Made by a program: the position numbers and the translations under genes | Source: Otis tarda | Taxonomy: Eukaryota > Chordata > Aves > Otidiformes > Otididae | Assembly: GCA_026413225.1 (NCBI GenBank) | Contig: CM048554.1 | Location: 73,896,463 to 73,960,462 of the forward strand | DNA length: 64,000 nt | Reading direction: 5' to 3' | The notes under the pieces: model-generated | Database searches by the model: none | What the model saw: the letters and a program-made list of their open reading frames with translations, nothing else | What the model was told of the DNA's origin: nothing | Part shown: one piece after another, positions 1 through 12,279 of the stretch | How the letters are laid out: every line of letters begins with the position of its first letter | Numbering within the stretch: position 1 is the stretch's first letter

Positions 1-651
1 GCCTCAGTCTTCACTGGCAAGGGCTCTAGGCACATTGCCCAACTCATAGAAGGCAAAAACAGGGACTGGGAGAATGAAGAACCGCCCACTGTAGGAGATG
101 ACCAGGTCTGAGACTGTCTAAGGAATGTGCAGGTACACAAATCCATGGGAACAGATGAAATGCATCCATGGGTCCTGAGGAAACTGGCAGATGAAGTTGC
201 CAAGCTACTATCTATCATATTCAAGAGGTCATGGCAGTCCAGTGAAGTGGGAAAAGGGGAAACATAACCTCCATTTTTAAAAAGGGAAACAAGGAAGACC
301 CAGGGAACTACAGGTCAGTCAGTCTCACCTCTGTGCCTGGCAAGGTCATGGAGCAGATTCTACTGGAAACTATGCTAAGGCACATGGAAAATAATTAGGT
401 GATTGGTGACAGCCAGCATGGCTTCACTAAGGGTAAATCATGCCTGACTAATCTGGTGGCCTTCTACAGCAGGGTTACAGCATTGGTGAATAAGGGACGA
501 GCAACTTACCTCATGTACCTGGACTTGTGGAAAGCACTTGACACCGTCCCACACGACATCCTTGTCTCTAAACTGGAGAGACATGGTGTCATAATTCAGC
601 CCAGATGGGGACCAGACTACACAGTCTCTCTCTCACTGCCCCCCACCCCGG

Positions 652-674
652 CCCCCCCCCCCCCCCCCCCCCCC
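652..674. repeat. Homopolymer of 23 C
   Basis: An uninterrupted C run, preceded by a C-rich CCCCCCACCCCGG stretch, lies inside the solo LTR. The related LTR at 60.9 kb has only a short G-rich GGGTGGGGGG here, so the run has grown by slippage in this copy. The length call is liable to sequencing error. Confidence 0.9.
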
Positions 675-885
675 GTCCAAGAAAACAGGGAGATTTGGTA
701 AACAAAAGAAAAACAGGAAAAAAACCAAACACGTGGGTTGAGATTGAACAAAAAGTAAATTTAACAGTAACAACAGAAGAAAACAAAACAGTGATAGAAT
801 ACAAATACAGTATAACAGCTTAAAACAAATCTCCACAGCAAGCTTCTTCCAAGTAGCAGGGAGGCTCCCTTCACCACCCTCCTCA

Positions 886-893
886 CTTATATA
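886..893 (-). promoter_or_regulatory. TATA box of the solo LTR
   Basis: The minus strand reads AGTATATAAGTGAGG, a TATATAAG core about 165 bp from the LTR start in its own orientation. Position and orientation agree with a U3 promoter. Confidence 0.55.
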
Positions 894-1072
894 CTGAGCA
901 TGATGTCAGATGGGATGGAATAGCCCTTTGGCTAATTTGGGTAAATTAACCCCAGCTGTTAGCTAATTAGTTAACTATCCCAGCCATAGGGGCTACCAGC
1001 TTCAGTTCTCCACCCAGCTCAGGTAAATATTAAATCTATCCTAGCCAGAACCAGGACACATGGATTTGATGG

Positions 1073-1711
1073 ATGGACCACTCAGTGGATCAGCTGGATG
1101 GTGACACTCAAAGAGTTGTGGTCAATGGCTTGAGGTCCAAGTGGAGATCGGTGACAAGTGATGTTCCTCAGGGGTCAGCATCAGGATCCGTGCTGTTTAA
1201 CATCTTTCTCAGCAACAAGGACGGTGGAATAGAGTGCACCCTCAGCAAGTTTGCTGACAACACCAAACTGTGCGGTGCCATCAACATGCTGGAGGGAAGG
1301 GATGCCATCCAGAGGGACCTTGACAGGCTGGAGAGGTGGGCCTTTGCAAAGCTCATAAAGTTCAACAAGGCCAAGTGCAAGGTCCTGCACATGGGTCGGG
1401 GCAATCCCAGGTGCAAATACAGGCAAAGTATATGTATCTGTATATATATATACAAGGGCAGAGAATGGATTGAGAGCAGCCCTGAGAAGGACTTGTGGAT
1501 ACCAGTGGAAGAGAAGCTCGGCATGAGGTGGCAATGTGCAATTGCAGCCCAGAAAGCCAACCACATCCTGGGCTGCATAAAAAGGAGCGTGGCCAGCAGG
1601 TCAAGGGAGGTGATTCTGCCCCTCTATTCCGCTCTCATGAGACCCCATCTGGAGTACTGTGTCCAAGCTTGGGGCACCCAGCATGCAGAGGACATAGACC
1701 TGTTGGAGTGA
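1073..1711 (+). pseudogene. CR1 reverse transcriptase remnant (downstream half)
   Basis: The open frame covers the RT palm region after the LTR insertion. It reads QRVVVNG, then a VPQGS box, then FADNTKLCG where an active enzyme needs FADDT, so one catalytic aspartate is replaced. Residues encoded by a TA-rich tract (about 1425-1455) are inserted where the other copies read straight from YR to EW. The frame ends at a TGA near 1709, in the ...DLLE-stop-VQRR segment. It then resumes in another frame at about 1727 ([17 protein letters not shown]). The product would be non-functional. Confidence 0.85.
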
Positions 1712-2174
1712 GTCCAGAGGAGGACCATGAAGATGATCCAAGGGTTGGAGCACCTCTCCTATGAGGACAGGCTGAGAGAGTTGGGGCTGTTCAGCCTGGA
1801 GAAGAGAAGGCTCCAGGGAGACCTTATAGTGGCCTTCCAGTACCTAAAGAGGGCCTACAGGAAAGCTAGAGAGGGACTTCTGAAAGTGGCATGTAGTGAC
1901 AGGACAAGAGGTAATGATTTTACACTGAGAGAGAGTAGATTTAGATTAGATATATTGAAGAAATTATTTACTGTGAGGGTGGTGAGGCACTAGAACAGGT
2001 TGCCCAGAGAAGTTGTGGATTCTCCATCCCTGGAACTGTTGAAGGCCAGGTAGATGGAGCTCCCAATGACCTCGTCTAATGGAAGGTGTCCCTGCCCATG
2101 GCAGGGGGCAGGGATGTTGGAACTAGATGATCTTTAAGACTGCTTCCGACCCAAACCATTCTATGATTCTATGA

Positions 2175-5100
2175 AAATTGCAGCTATAACAGTAGTTGTA
2201 CAACACTAGGGGATACAAAATCAAACAGCTGGTTTGCATACACCGTACTTTTAAAAATTATCTGTCTCTGGATCAAGATAGTGGCAAGAAATTAAGAACA
2301 ACAGGTAATTCTTACACCACTGTGCCTTCCTCAGAAAGACCTGGGTAAATCTTCCGTCTGGAGCTATTCAAAACTAGATTGGACACTTAATCAAAAAGTT
2401 ATTGTTAGGAGAAAACCTGCATGGGAAAACACAAACTAACACTTACTTTAATCTTTCCCTGATAGAGAATGTCTCAGTAATTGTACTAAAATTATCTCTG
2501 ACTTTCACAAATATATTTCCTATAGAACCATATTTGATGATCTTCAGCAAGTTTATTTATAGGCCTGGTAAACACAGGAGAATTTTTATTTTGTGGAGCA
2601 GTAATACTGCAAAACCATAGCCTTGCTTTTTCAAAAGGATCTGGTTTATGTATATTTATGCTTATCTGATGAATCCAAGTACCTGATGCCCACACACTAA
2701 GCAACCATCTGCGTAAAAGTTAGTGTCAGGCAACACAATATGAGTCTTTCCCTAAATCAATGCCAAAAAGTGATAAGTATTGTAGTACTTGGTAATTGTG
2801 GTGTAACTTCTTCAGGCAAGAAATGAGTGGAGAGGTGGATGAAGAGTCCATTTCTTTTTCTCCTTCCCACCTGCCCCAGCCACTAGATTATCTAATCTCA
2901 GTAAAAGTCCAAGATCTCAGTGGAGGTCTTGGATTGGTAGCAGATATTTTAGCTCATTGGGAGATCTTTAGCACAATGTGATTGTGGGAATTCTTATCTA
3001 CAGCATATGAGCCTTTCTATCTCAGTATCATCATTTGCCTTCCTACCCCACTCCCGGGACTTGCACACTCCCAATATTCCTGCTCCAACACCAGCTTTGT
3101 TGAGGCCAGAAAAGAAGGCATCTGGCTGGGAAGAAGTGGTTTGCAGCATCGCAGCCTTGCAAGGAAGCCTTGCAAGGAATGAAGCCAGAGTCACAGCAGC
3201 GGTGGGAGCACTGGGCTGTATGAAGCAGAACAGTCTCGGGCACACATGTACCACCAGCTGCACCTGCACCAGTAAGACAGTGCCAGGATATGGCCTCAAA
3301 AGCTATCCTGCGGTTGTTCACTAATGGCTAGCATGCTCTCTGATACGCAGTTGGGTTCATGCCAGCTAGCACTCCCTAAGCCAATGCTCCAGCACCATTT
3401 AGGAAGCTGTAACCAAAATAGATGAGGTCACCCTTATTTAAAGAGTCTGGGTGCAAACAGCTTCCAAGGCCAGAGAGTGGGCTATGGACTGCTTTATTTG
3501 CTAATCCAAATGTAGTGATGGATACCACAATGGTGATGACACTTCATGGCTGTAACATCTTTTGTTACCATGTACATTCAGCTTTGTAGTGCTGCTATGT
3601 GGTGGAATATCTGCCTTTGACATAAAGGAACTGCACATCCAGCCGTGTGTGTGGTGTGTGTGATTGCTATGGATTTGCTGGAAGAAATGCTCATGTTGGG
3701 ACAAGGCTTATGCACGCGCATCTTACAGTGGAAAATCCATCTCTCTAATCTGTATTTCTAGAGGGCTATTTAAAATGTTTTCTAGCAGAATAAAGATGCA
3801 ATATTGTGCTCACTAATTCTTAGGACTGCTTGTGGCAGGAAAAGTGTTCTCCTAATCTCTAAGTCTGAAGAAGTATAAGAGAAATAAAGCTATTGTTATT
3901 AGTGCCTGGACTCTGAAAGATGCCATTGCAATTTTGTCATTACTCTACAGAGACCTGCTCATCAGCATCAGATTTTTAATTGTTCCGAACCAATCTAGAA
4001 TTCAGATGATTGTGTGTCTTTTAAAAAGGCCTTTTCTGCATAAATGTAGGTTAAAATATTACCTTAATATGTTCCCCTTATAGATGTTTGCATTGCTAGG
4101 TAGCCATGTCAGTTAATCTTATTTTATTTTGTAAGTTTTACTTGAGAGATAAAAGGATATAGATATCTCAGTAGACACAGGGTATGCAACATTCATTTGT
4201 ACCTTTGTACTTATATATTTACATCCCTACCTATAAGACACATATAGCTCTCCTTGCCGTCATGCTTCTGGGCTAGGATTATAGAAATAAATAGGCAGGC
4301 ACTTGCTTGGCTTTTCAAATGCAGATCTCTGCTGTCTGCCTTTTCCACGTATAGGGCAGCGATGCCTCAGCAGAGGGCTGCGCTGCTCACGGGTGGAAGA
4401 AGGAGATGCTGCAGACCCGCAGGCCTGCTGCTAGGCTCCTGTGAGCCTACACCGCTGAGCAGCAAAGGACGGCAGCCTTTCTCCTGTTCCTGGATGCTAC
4501 GTGTCAAATGCAGCTTCTTGGTGGCTGAGGCCGACTCTGACACCTGGGGCCACAAAGTGGGGAAGCAGCTGCAGCACAGTGTTATGAGAGGGTGACGTGC
4601 CAGCCCTGCTGGAGGGGAACGAGTGACAGCAATGACAACCACAAACTCAGGCCAATACAACTGTCAAATGTCCAAAAGTGCCTAAGCCTTAAACCCAGGT
4701 TTAAGTTAAAGGGCCTTACGAAAGCCTTACCTCTCTGAGTCTTTCAAACGCCTAGCAGTCTAGCCTAGCTGGTGCCTGTGGCCTCACACAAAACACTCCT
4801 GTTTCTAGCACCAGTACAACATAATGTACTCATCTGCAAAAGTCTGAAAGGTGAGATTTGTTTAATAATAGTAAAGAAAGGAAAAAGAGGATGATCTCCA
4901 AATACTTTTACTCTAGCTGTGTCTTGATTGCCTTTGGACTCTGTGATCTCAGGATCGGAGTTGTTGCAATTCTGAACTTCAGACATAGCCAAACCAGATA
5001 AGAAGTCATGAGCAGGGCTTTGTCCTGGGTTCTCTGACGTTCCTGCTGAGGCCAGAAGTGTTCAGCTCTGTGGAGGTTTCAGTTCGATCTACAATTGCAT

Positions 5101-8100
5101 TTGTACTGGGATCAGACTGATTGAGACAGTGTGATTTTTTTCAGTTGCATTTCACCATTAATGAATGCAAAACCTGATCTCATTAATAACCAGTGTGTTA
5201 CAAGCCCCAACTGACTCAGTAATAAATGATTAGCCAATGGAGCTTGCTGTCAAAAGAAATGATTGAGGACACGAACTGGATTAAATACATTTGACATCAG
5301 AATTTTAAAGCATGTAAGCAGAAAAGTACCATGTACTGAGCATAAGCTAATGATTGACTGAGAGGGTTAGGAACTGACTTCCCCATTAAGCAAGTTCTTC
5401 TACAAATGTACACTTTGATTATATTTCACTATGTTGTTTCTTATTCATTTTGTACCATTCAGTTCCAGGGACAGGGAGGAGGAGTGTAAAGGAAAAAGCT
5501 GCACTTTGGACTCACTTGGAAACTCCTAGGAATAACTTGCTCAGATTCCCTCAGTACAGAGGGAAATAATAGTCCCAAAAATAGGGATTCGACCCTGCAT
5601 GCCTGGAAGCAGCAGAGCCAGCGCTGCGTTAGGCACACCCTGTGAAGGGGCAATGGCATCAGGGAGCAGGAGGTACTGGAGGCAGGTTTTAACGGACAGT
5701 TTGGGCACTGTTTGGGATGCCGGCAGTTGCTTAGGCTGAACTTTCCAACCTGTCCATAGCACAGCCCTACCCTGACCGCAGAAAGGGAACCTAGGCAAGC
5801 TGTCAGTCTGACTTAGTCTGGTAATATCCATCCCTAACAGCAATTTCTGGGATATTTAACAGTGTAATAAATTTTGATAATCCTAATTCAATTGTACAGA
5901 TTTGTCACTTGACAGTTATTAAGCTTTTGTGCATGTAAATAGGTGTAAAAAACCCAAACGACTTTTGTGTTACATCAGCCTTTAATCTTTCATTTCAGGA
6001 AATGTGAAGTGAAAGAATGGGACAATCTATAGTGGAGTATTGTATTGGAAATCGGCCTAAGTACAGCATTAAGTCTGGTCATTTGTGAGTATTGTGCCAA
6101 ATGTTTTACACTGAATGGCAGCTCATCCCAAGAGCTGTGCCACGCACAGAAATCATCTTCCTCTATGAACAATCGTAACGCGTTAAAATAATGTAATACT
6201 TGAATCTTGGAAGTGAATCTTGGAATGGCAATGCCAAGAGAGAATTTTTCTTTTGCAGATTGTGTGCCAGGCTTTTTCTGAATTATTATCACAGATGGTG
6301 AAAAATTCCCATGGCCTTATACTCATGTTCTTTTTCATTCCAAATGGAGTCCTTTGTGAAATACCAGCAAGACTGCATATGTTTGAACTCTGACTGTCCA
6401 CTTAAACGTATGTTGCACTTCAGTGGAGTGGTCTCTGTGAGACAGTGTTAGGCTCTGTTGAAGGAGGTTTAGAACAATTTATTTTCACCCCAAGGCCACT
6501 GAAACCTTGCCCAGTATTCTCTTTGCTAGACTACACCGCTAAACTAGAACAGTCGGAGTTGAAATACAGTCCGTCATGCTGTGCTTAATCCAACAGAGCT
6601 GCAAGTTTCAAAAAGTCAGTTCCAGTGTCTCTCTGTCCTCTATACCCAGCTCCATGTGCCTGTCACTTCCCTCAGCTCTCCCCAGTGATCTTTCAGCTGC
6701 GGAGTTAGTGGAATTTGCTTGCTGATCCAGTGGAAAATTATGTGTGGCTGGCTCTGCGATCTCTTGGCCATTGATCTGATGGATGACCTCAGACAAGATA
6801 CTTCAGCTCCCTCTCCCTCCCAATTATGCCTTGATAAAATGGGGAAATGATAGCAGTGAGGTCCCTGTAATTAGTTTCTACCCTGGTGAAAGATCTTCAA
6901 TGACTGTCTATTTCTCAATAATTAGGGTGAGCCTATTTAACTGACAGGAAAGCCAAATTTAAAATTACTCAGGTGATCTTATATCTCAGACTTCAGATTT
7001 TCTTCTGTTTGCATCAATAGCTATATAATGCCCATTTGTTACTTTGTATAATAGGTATTCAGAATCAATTTTGAAAGTACGTATTATCAGACGTCTATAA
7101 AAGAAATCACAGGAGCTGCAGGTATTCTTACAGTACGTGTGAAATTGTATATCTGCCGTAAGTTTGGGATGAAAGTACTGCTCACATTTTGCAGCTACAT
7201 AGCGGGTGAATTTCAGAAGGGGTGTGTGAGGAGCTGGGCAGAGTGGGTGCAACCTTTCTGGTGTGCCCACCATTTGTCACTTGATAGGGACAGAGCTGCC
7301 CAGCGGTCCGGCCCTCATCCCTCACCCTCCCACCGCTGCGGCTGTGCTGGGGCACAGCACTGGCCGCTATGGCTGTGCACTGCCTGCACTGGTGACCCCT
7401 GGGTGATAGCCCATCACACTATACGGGGGTAATTTACCTCAAATCCTGCTGGCAGAGCAGCGTGAAACAGCTGGAGTGTGCTTATGGACTTGGCATTTAA
7501 CGGGCTTTTTGGTGAGTAGTGGTACAAGACTTACGTATCTGCTACTGGTACACAGTGTACAAGCCGTATTGAAATGGATCTGTTCCACAGGAAAAATTAT
7601 TTTATGCTTCCTAATTAAGCAATTAATTTGAGTTTTGCCTACTATTTTGCAAATGTCAGGGGACAAAGTTGAGGACAAGTGCATGCTGTATTTGCATCAG
7701 GAACTGAGAGCTAAAGGATTGTGCAAAACTAATAGTATGCAGAGTTGTTTTCCAGATTAATGTTTGGATGCATTTGAATGGATAGTTATTTTTACTTTTT
7801 TTTTCCTTTGCTGATTTGATATAACCTGGTTTGAACTCCTTCAACAGAATAACAATACAGATTTAAAGAAAGTCTTGGCTGACTGCTCTCTCTGACTGTC
7901 CTTGAAAGTCCTTCTTTATTCTTATTACAACTCTGTTCTTTTCCACTGGGAAACACATGTTGTCTTGTAACTCTAAACTCGTACGAGACAAATGTCAAGA
8001 AAACTTGGATGGTTAAATAAAAATTGATTTGCACAGTCTGAGACTGACAGCTGTTACATACAGTTTGGGCCAGTCTATGGAAATTTTGAAAAATTAATAA

Positions 8101-10713
8101 CCAGGAAAATATGTCTCAAGTAAAATATGCTCAGTGTGTTCCATCCAAATGATATTAATTTTATCCACAGAAGAGAGTCTTGAACAAACCTTGGTTCATT
8201 CGCAGAAAAGAAACCAACCCTTTTGCTTAATAAAGTAATAGGAAACTTGTTTAGTATGAGCATGCACTCATTTACCAAGTAATATTTTATTATTACACAT
8301 ATCTACATATGTAGGTAATTAGAAGCCTAAGCCAGAAAAGCCCAGAGAGGGAGAGTCAACATTGTGCTGGATGTTACATCAGTTCTGCACCACTGAGGAA
8401 TCCACTTTATTTAAGTAGAATCCCCAGGAAAGCAATGAAGGGAGTCAACAAGCTGCTTTACACAAGTGGGAAGACTCTGGTCATGCATGTCTAAACTGCG
8501 CCATAGGAAAAGATGTGATTGCCCATTTTATGGCCGGTTGGACTTCACACAGAGTCTGCTTCTCGCAAAGAACATTTCTAAGGTATTGCATGCAATAAAT
8601 GAATCCTCTAGGCTCTTGCTTTCAATGTTGCATGCACTTTTTTTAGTGTGAAAAGTTCTGTGGAGGTTTCATGAGCTAAAAATTCTCTGAGGTGAGGTGC
8701 TGAGACTCTAGGAAACAAAACTGGTAATTTGATACCTCTGGGCATCTGTGCTCCCACTCTTCTATATTCAAAAATCAATGTATTATAAAGATGTGGGTTT
8801 AGAAGACCACTGTATGAAAGTGGATATTAAAATTGTATTAATGGTATTATAGGCAAATTGGCATTTGTCAAGCATATGGGCAGTATTATTAGCATGACAT
8901 ATGTCTGGTATTTGAGTAACAGTCATCAGGATTTCTGAAACAGACGGTGCCTTTTTCATGGGTCAGTTCTCTGCTGAAATCTGTAGATGGTTGAATTGTA
9001 ACTAAATAATTATTGAACCCAGTGCAATTTGGAGAAACTACCTGGTCCCTACATCTCTCATGTAAATCTGAGACTGAAGGAGAAGCTGCAGTTGACTGAG
9101 GAGGCTTATTCAACAAATAACTGAGGTGATGTAGATTCCTTCATCATGCAAATAAAAACATGTAATAGCAGCCAGAACACCTGCAGTGTGATGAAGTGCC
9201 CGGAGTGTATGTGGCAACAGCTCCACAGGCTATGTACTGTGTGTTTTGAAACTAAATCTTTCTTCCTCCTATTGACTTCTTGCCCTCTGGTACATTGAGT
9301 TGGCTGCTTGAGAAGCTTTCACTAAGTACAAAGTCAATTGACTGTAAGTGGTGATGAAGAAAACATCGTGTGATTAATATTACAGTTCAAGCTCTTCTGA
9401 TCAGTCACAGAAAGAGCAGTCAAATAAACTCAACTTCATTTCAAAGAATCACACACTCTTAATGGTGGAGAGTCTGCCTGGAGCCCAAAGGGAAAAACAA
9501 GCCACTTGAGGCAAATCTCTCTTCTTTTACATAGAACAAACTAGTTGAGCAGTTAAAAGCTGCCTATTGATTTGTGCCTGGACTGAAAGCCATGCAGTGA
9601 TGTAAATGAAAATGTGTCAAGAGTCAATATTGATTTTTTTTTTCTTTTTCTTCTTCTCTTTTTTTTAAAGCAAGGCCACCCCCCTTGGGAAATACTGTTA
9701 GCTATGCTGCTAGGCTTGTCAGTGAGTGAAGTAAGACCCTTTTCCACAAGACTACATATGTCCAGACATCAAATTTCCTTCTTTTACTGAGATAATATAG
9801 ACAGGATGCTGAGAGCAGCTATGTTGACAAAATTTCTTTTTTGAGAAAATTGTTAGGTGAAGAAAAAGAAATGACAAAGAGAAGAAATCAAATATTAGAG
9901 AAGATAAATTTGCTGGGCTGAGCTTGCAGTCTAATGCTTGCAGAGTAAACCCAATTTTTTAAAAGTCTTTGCTTGCAAAAAATTTGTGTAACGATATACA
10001 TTATACTCAGCAAGAACCAAGGACAAGGAAAGGGTAGAAAGGGAGTCGTGCTATCCCTAGAGACACGTGCACTCTGCTGGAGTAGACCTGGCAAGATTTT
10101 CCCTTCAGAAACATGGAGGCCCCAGCAAGAGGCCCTACAAGAGTCTCTCTTTTGAGTGAAGGCTAGCAGAAGAGAAATGATGATCCCTGAAGGGTAACCC
10201 ATATACATTATTTGTTAAGTTTCGCAACATCCTCAGCTAGGGATATACAAAGCAGTTTAGGAAAATAAGCTAGCAGTTGCCTGTGTTTTTTTCCCTGAAG
10301 AGTCAGATGCAAACCACAATAATCACTGTTCTCAAAATCAGTGTTATAGCTTTTTCTATTAGATGACAAACTGCAACCAGGTTCTTTCAACCAAAATTTC
10401 TGCCTTGCTACCTCTTAGCAAGTAATATTCTTCAGTTCTTTGACAAAGACTCCTTCTCTGTAGCCAAAATAAGCTCTTATCAATCTGAGACATCAAATTT
10501 GGCAACTGCTCATCTACACCTCACTTAGAGGTGACAACAGGATGTGGCAGACAGCCTACTGCAGCTCTGTTCTTCTAAGAATCAACCAAGGCCCACAAGG
10601 GAGGTTTGTATTTAGTGTGGAGGCAGCCTTGTGAGAGATGTTTTCCACTTTGTTGGCACTTACTAAGGCATTGGATTCTTCCAGAGCTCCTAGCTTTTCT
10701 TCCTGCTCCATCT
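2175..10713. other. Non-coding stretch, probable HS3ST5 upstream intron or intergenic DNA
   Basis: No gene can be supported here. The longest open frames (105-113 codons near 3007-3324 and 4254-4595) show no domain, no conserved motif and no consistent codon pattern. Parts at 3000-3330, 4350-4620 and 7200-7400 are GC-richer than their surroundings. A weak MIR-like segment lies near 6775-6870. Otherwise it is AT-rich unique-looking sequence with short homopolymers. Confidence 0.6.
6775..6870 (+). mobile_element. Possible ancient MIR-type SINE fragment
   Basis: The order of elements resembles the MIR core: GATGACCTCAGACAAGATACTT, then a pyrimidine-rich CTCCCTCTCCCTCC, then GATAAAATGGGGAAATGATAGC. 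This matches the 'gacctt-gggcaagtcactt ... aaaatggggataat' layout of MIR. It is badly decayed, so the call is tentative. Confidence 0.35.
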
Positions 10714-10774
10714 GCCACAAGTCCATGGGACCGGACGGGCTCCATCCTAGGGTGCTAAGGGAGTTAGCTAAGGG

Positions 10775-12174
10775 GTGATTGCTGAGCCGCTCTCGGCCAT
10801 CTACCAGCGCTCCTGGTTATCTGGGGAGGTTCCGGAGGATTGGAGTCTTGCCGATGTGACTCCCATCTACAAGAAGGGCCGTAAGGAGGATCCGGGGAAC
10901 TACAGGCCTGTCAGCCTGACCTCAGTACCCGGGAAAGTTATGGAGCAAATCAACTTGGGTGAGATCACTCGGCGTATGAGTGGCATCCAGAGGATCAGGC
11001 CCAGCCAGCATGGGTTCACGAAAGGCAGGTCGTGCTTGACCAACCTCATTTCCTTTTACAACTGGGTGACCAGACACTGGTGGATGAGGGAAAGGCTGTT
11101 GATGTGGTCTACCTGGACTTCAGCAAAGCCTTTGACACGGTCTCTCACAGTATTCTCCTAGGGAAACTGGCTGCCCAGGGACTTGGTAGGTATACCCTTC
11201 TGTGGACAAAGAACTGGCTAGGGAGCCGTGCCCAGCGGGTAGTAGTTAATGGAGTCAGATCCAGCTGGCAGCCTGTTACAAGTGGTGTCCCCCAGGGGTC
11301 GGTACTTGGGCCCATCTTGTTCAATATCTTTATTGATGACCTAGACGAGGGGATTGAGTGTACTCTCAGTAAGTTTGCAGATGACACCAAGTTGGGTGGC
11401 GGTGTTGATCTGCCTGAGGGTAGGGAGGCCCTTCAGAGGGATCTGGATAGGTTGGATCGCTGGGCTGAGCTGAATGGGATGAGGTTCAACAAGGCCAAGT
11501 GTCGGGTCCTGCACTTTGGCCACAATAACCCCATGCAGCGCTATAGGCTCGGAGCTGAGTGGCTGGAGGACTGTGAAGAGGAAAGGGACCTGGGGGTGTT
11601 GGTTGATGCTCAGCTGAACATGAGCCGACAGTGTGCCCAGGTGGTCAAGAGGGCCAACGGCATCCTGGCCTGCATTAGAAATAGTGTGGCCAGCAGGAGC
11701 AGGGAGGTAATCATCCCCCTGTATTCAGTGCTGGTGAGGCCGCACCTCGAGTATTGTGTTCAGTTTTGGGCCCCTCACTACAAGAAAGACATTGAAGCCC
11801 TGGAACGTGTCCAGAGAAGGGCAACAAAGCTGGTGAGGGGTCTGGAGCACAAGTCTTATGAGGAGCGGCTGAGAGAGTTGGGATTGTTTAGTCTGGAGAA
11901 GAGGAGGCTCAGGGGAGATCTCATTGCACTCCATAGCTTCCTGAAGGCAGGTTGTGATGAGCAGGGGTTTGGCCTCTTCTCCCAGGCAATAAGCAGGACC
12001 TGAGGAAATGGCCACAAGTTGTACCAGAGGAGTTTTAGATTGGACGTGAGGAAAAACTTTTTCTCTCAAAGAGTGGTCAGGCACTGGAATGGCCTGCCCA
12101 GGGAGGTGGTGGAGTCGCTGTCCCTGGCAGTGTTCAAGAGGCGGCTTGATGAGGAGCTACAAGATATGGTTTAG
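10775..12174 (+). pseudogene. CR1 reverse transcriptase and C-terminal domain, two lesions
   Basis: The frame opens at 10775 and carries [18 protein letters not shown] and [16 protein letters not shown] frameshift near 11070-11100 moves the reading to the frame open from 11032. That frame holds [10 protein letters not shown], a VPQGSVLGP box and the catalytic FADDT (near 11373-11387). It is open to TGA at 12001-12003, where related copies have CGA (RTRGN), so the stop looks like CpG decay. Beyond the stop the same frame continues through [21 protein letters not shown] to TAG at 12172-12174. Apart from one frameshift and one nonsense change, the RT region is well kept, including the catalytic aspartates. 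Confidence 0.9.
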
Positions 12175-12244
12175 TACCTTTGGCAGCAAAGGTAGTGGGA
12201 AGACGGTTGGACTAGATGATCTTATAGGTCCCATCCAACCATGT

Positions 12245-12279
12245 GATTCTATGATTCTATGATTCTATGATTCTATGAT
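12245..12279 (+). repeat. CR1 3' octamer microsatellite
   Basis: Four perfect GATTCTAT units plus GAT close the CR1 copy. This octamer tail, rather than poly(A), is the diagnostic 3' end of avian CR1. The longer array here compares with one or two units at the other copies. Confidence 0.95.

Larger units (their letters stand above)
587..1058 (-). mobile_element. Solo LTR (ERVL-like) nested inside the CR1
   Basis: A 472-bp insertion splits the CR1 between GAGACATGG and TTTGATGGATGG. Its ends are TGTC and GACA, the standard TG...CA form of retroviral LTRs. It is flanked by a 5-bp direct repeat CATGG (582-586 and 1059-1063), the expected target-site duplication. Read on the minus strand it starts TGTCCTGGTTCTGGC, has a TATATAAG box, and ends in a U5-like stretch shared with the larger LTR at 60.9 kb (GTGAGAGAGAGACTG and AGTCTGGTCCC). 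There is no internal retroviral sequence, so it is a solo LTR left by LTR-LTR recombination. A run of 23 C (652-674) lies within it. The open frames at 589-836 are inside this LTR and are not genes. Confidence 0.88.
1..2174 (+). mobile_element. CR1 LINE, degraded, 5' end outside the window, interrupted by an LTR
   Basis: This is a non-LTR retrotransposon of the CR1 clade. The first ~580 bases translate, with stops and shifts, into the pre-RT and early RT region (motifs like [29 protein letters not shown] and [15 protein letters not shown]). The later part (1062-2174) gives the rest of the RT and the C-terminal region, then the avian CR1 3' end with two ATTCTATG units at about 2158-2174. A foreign insertion occupies 587-1058, and the CR1 frame resumes after it. 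Divergence is high: the catalytic FADDT motif reads FADNT near 1250, and a TA-rich expansion sits in the frame at about 1425-1455. It is clearly inactive. Confidence 0.93.
10714..12279 (+). mobile_element. CR1 LINE, 5' truncated, of a subfamily distinct from the other copies
   Basis: Homology to CR1 begins at CCACAAGTCCATGGGACC and runs to the 3' octamer tail at 12245-12279. The encoded protein differs from the other copies in this window. It reads [17 protein letters not shown] and [19 protein letters not shown] where the others read [15 protein letters not shown] and [19 protein letters not shown]. It is therefore another subfamily. 5' truncation is normal for LINE insertion. No target duplication was identified. 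Confidence 0.95.

Noticed and set aside
589..836. Three overlapping open frames of 67-72 codons around the C-run, both strands
   Set aside because: They lie wholly inside the solo LTR and owe their length to the C/G homopolymer. Proline-run or glycine-run translations in several frames are an artefact of that tract.
2340..2400. CTGGAGCTATTCAAAACTAGATTGGACACTT resembling a CR1 3' coding piece
   Set aside because: The match is only about 30 bases with no flanking CR1 sequence or octamer tail. It is too short to call.
4254..4660. Open frames of 97-113 codons in a GC-richer patch near 4.4 kb
   Set aside because: Both strands are open at once, no motif is seen, and there are no credible splice signals. 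A coding call is not supported.
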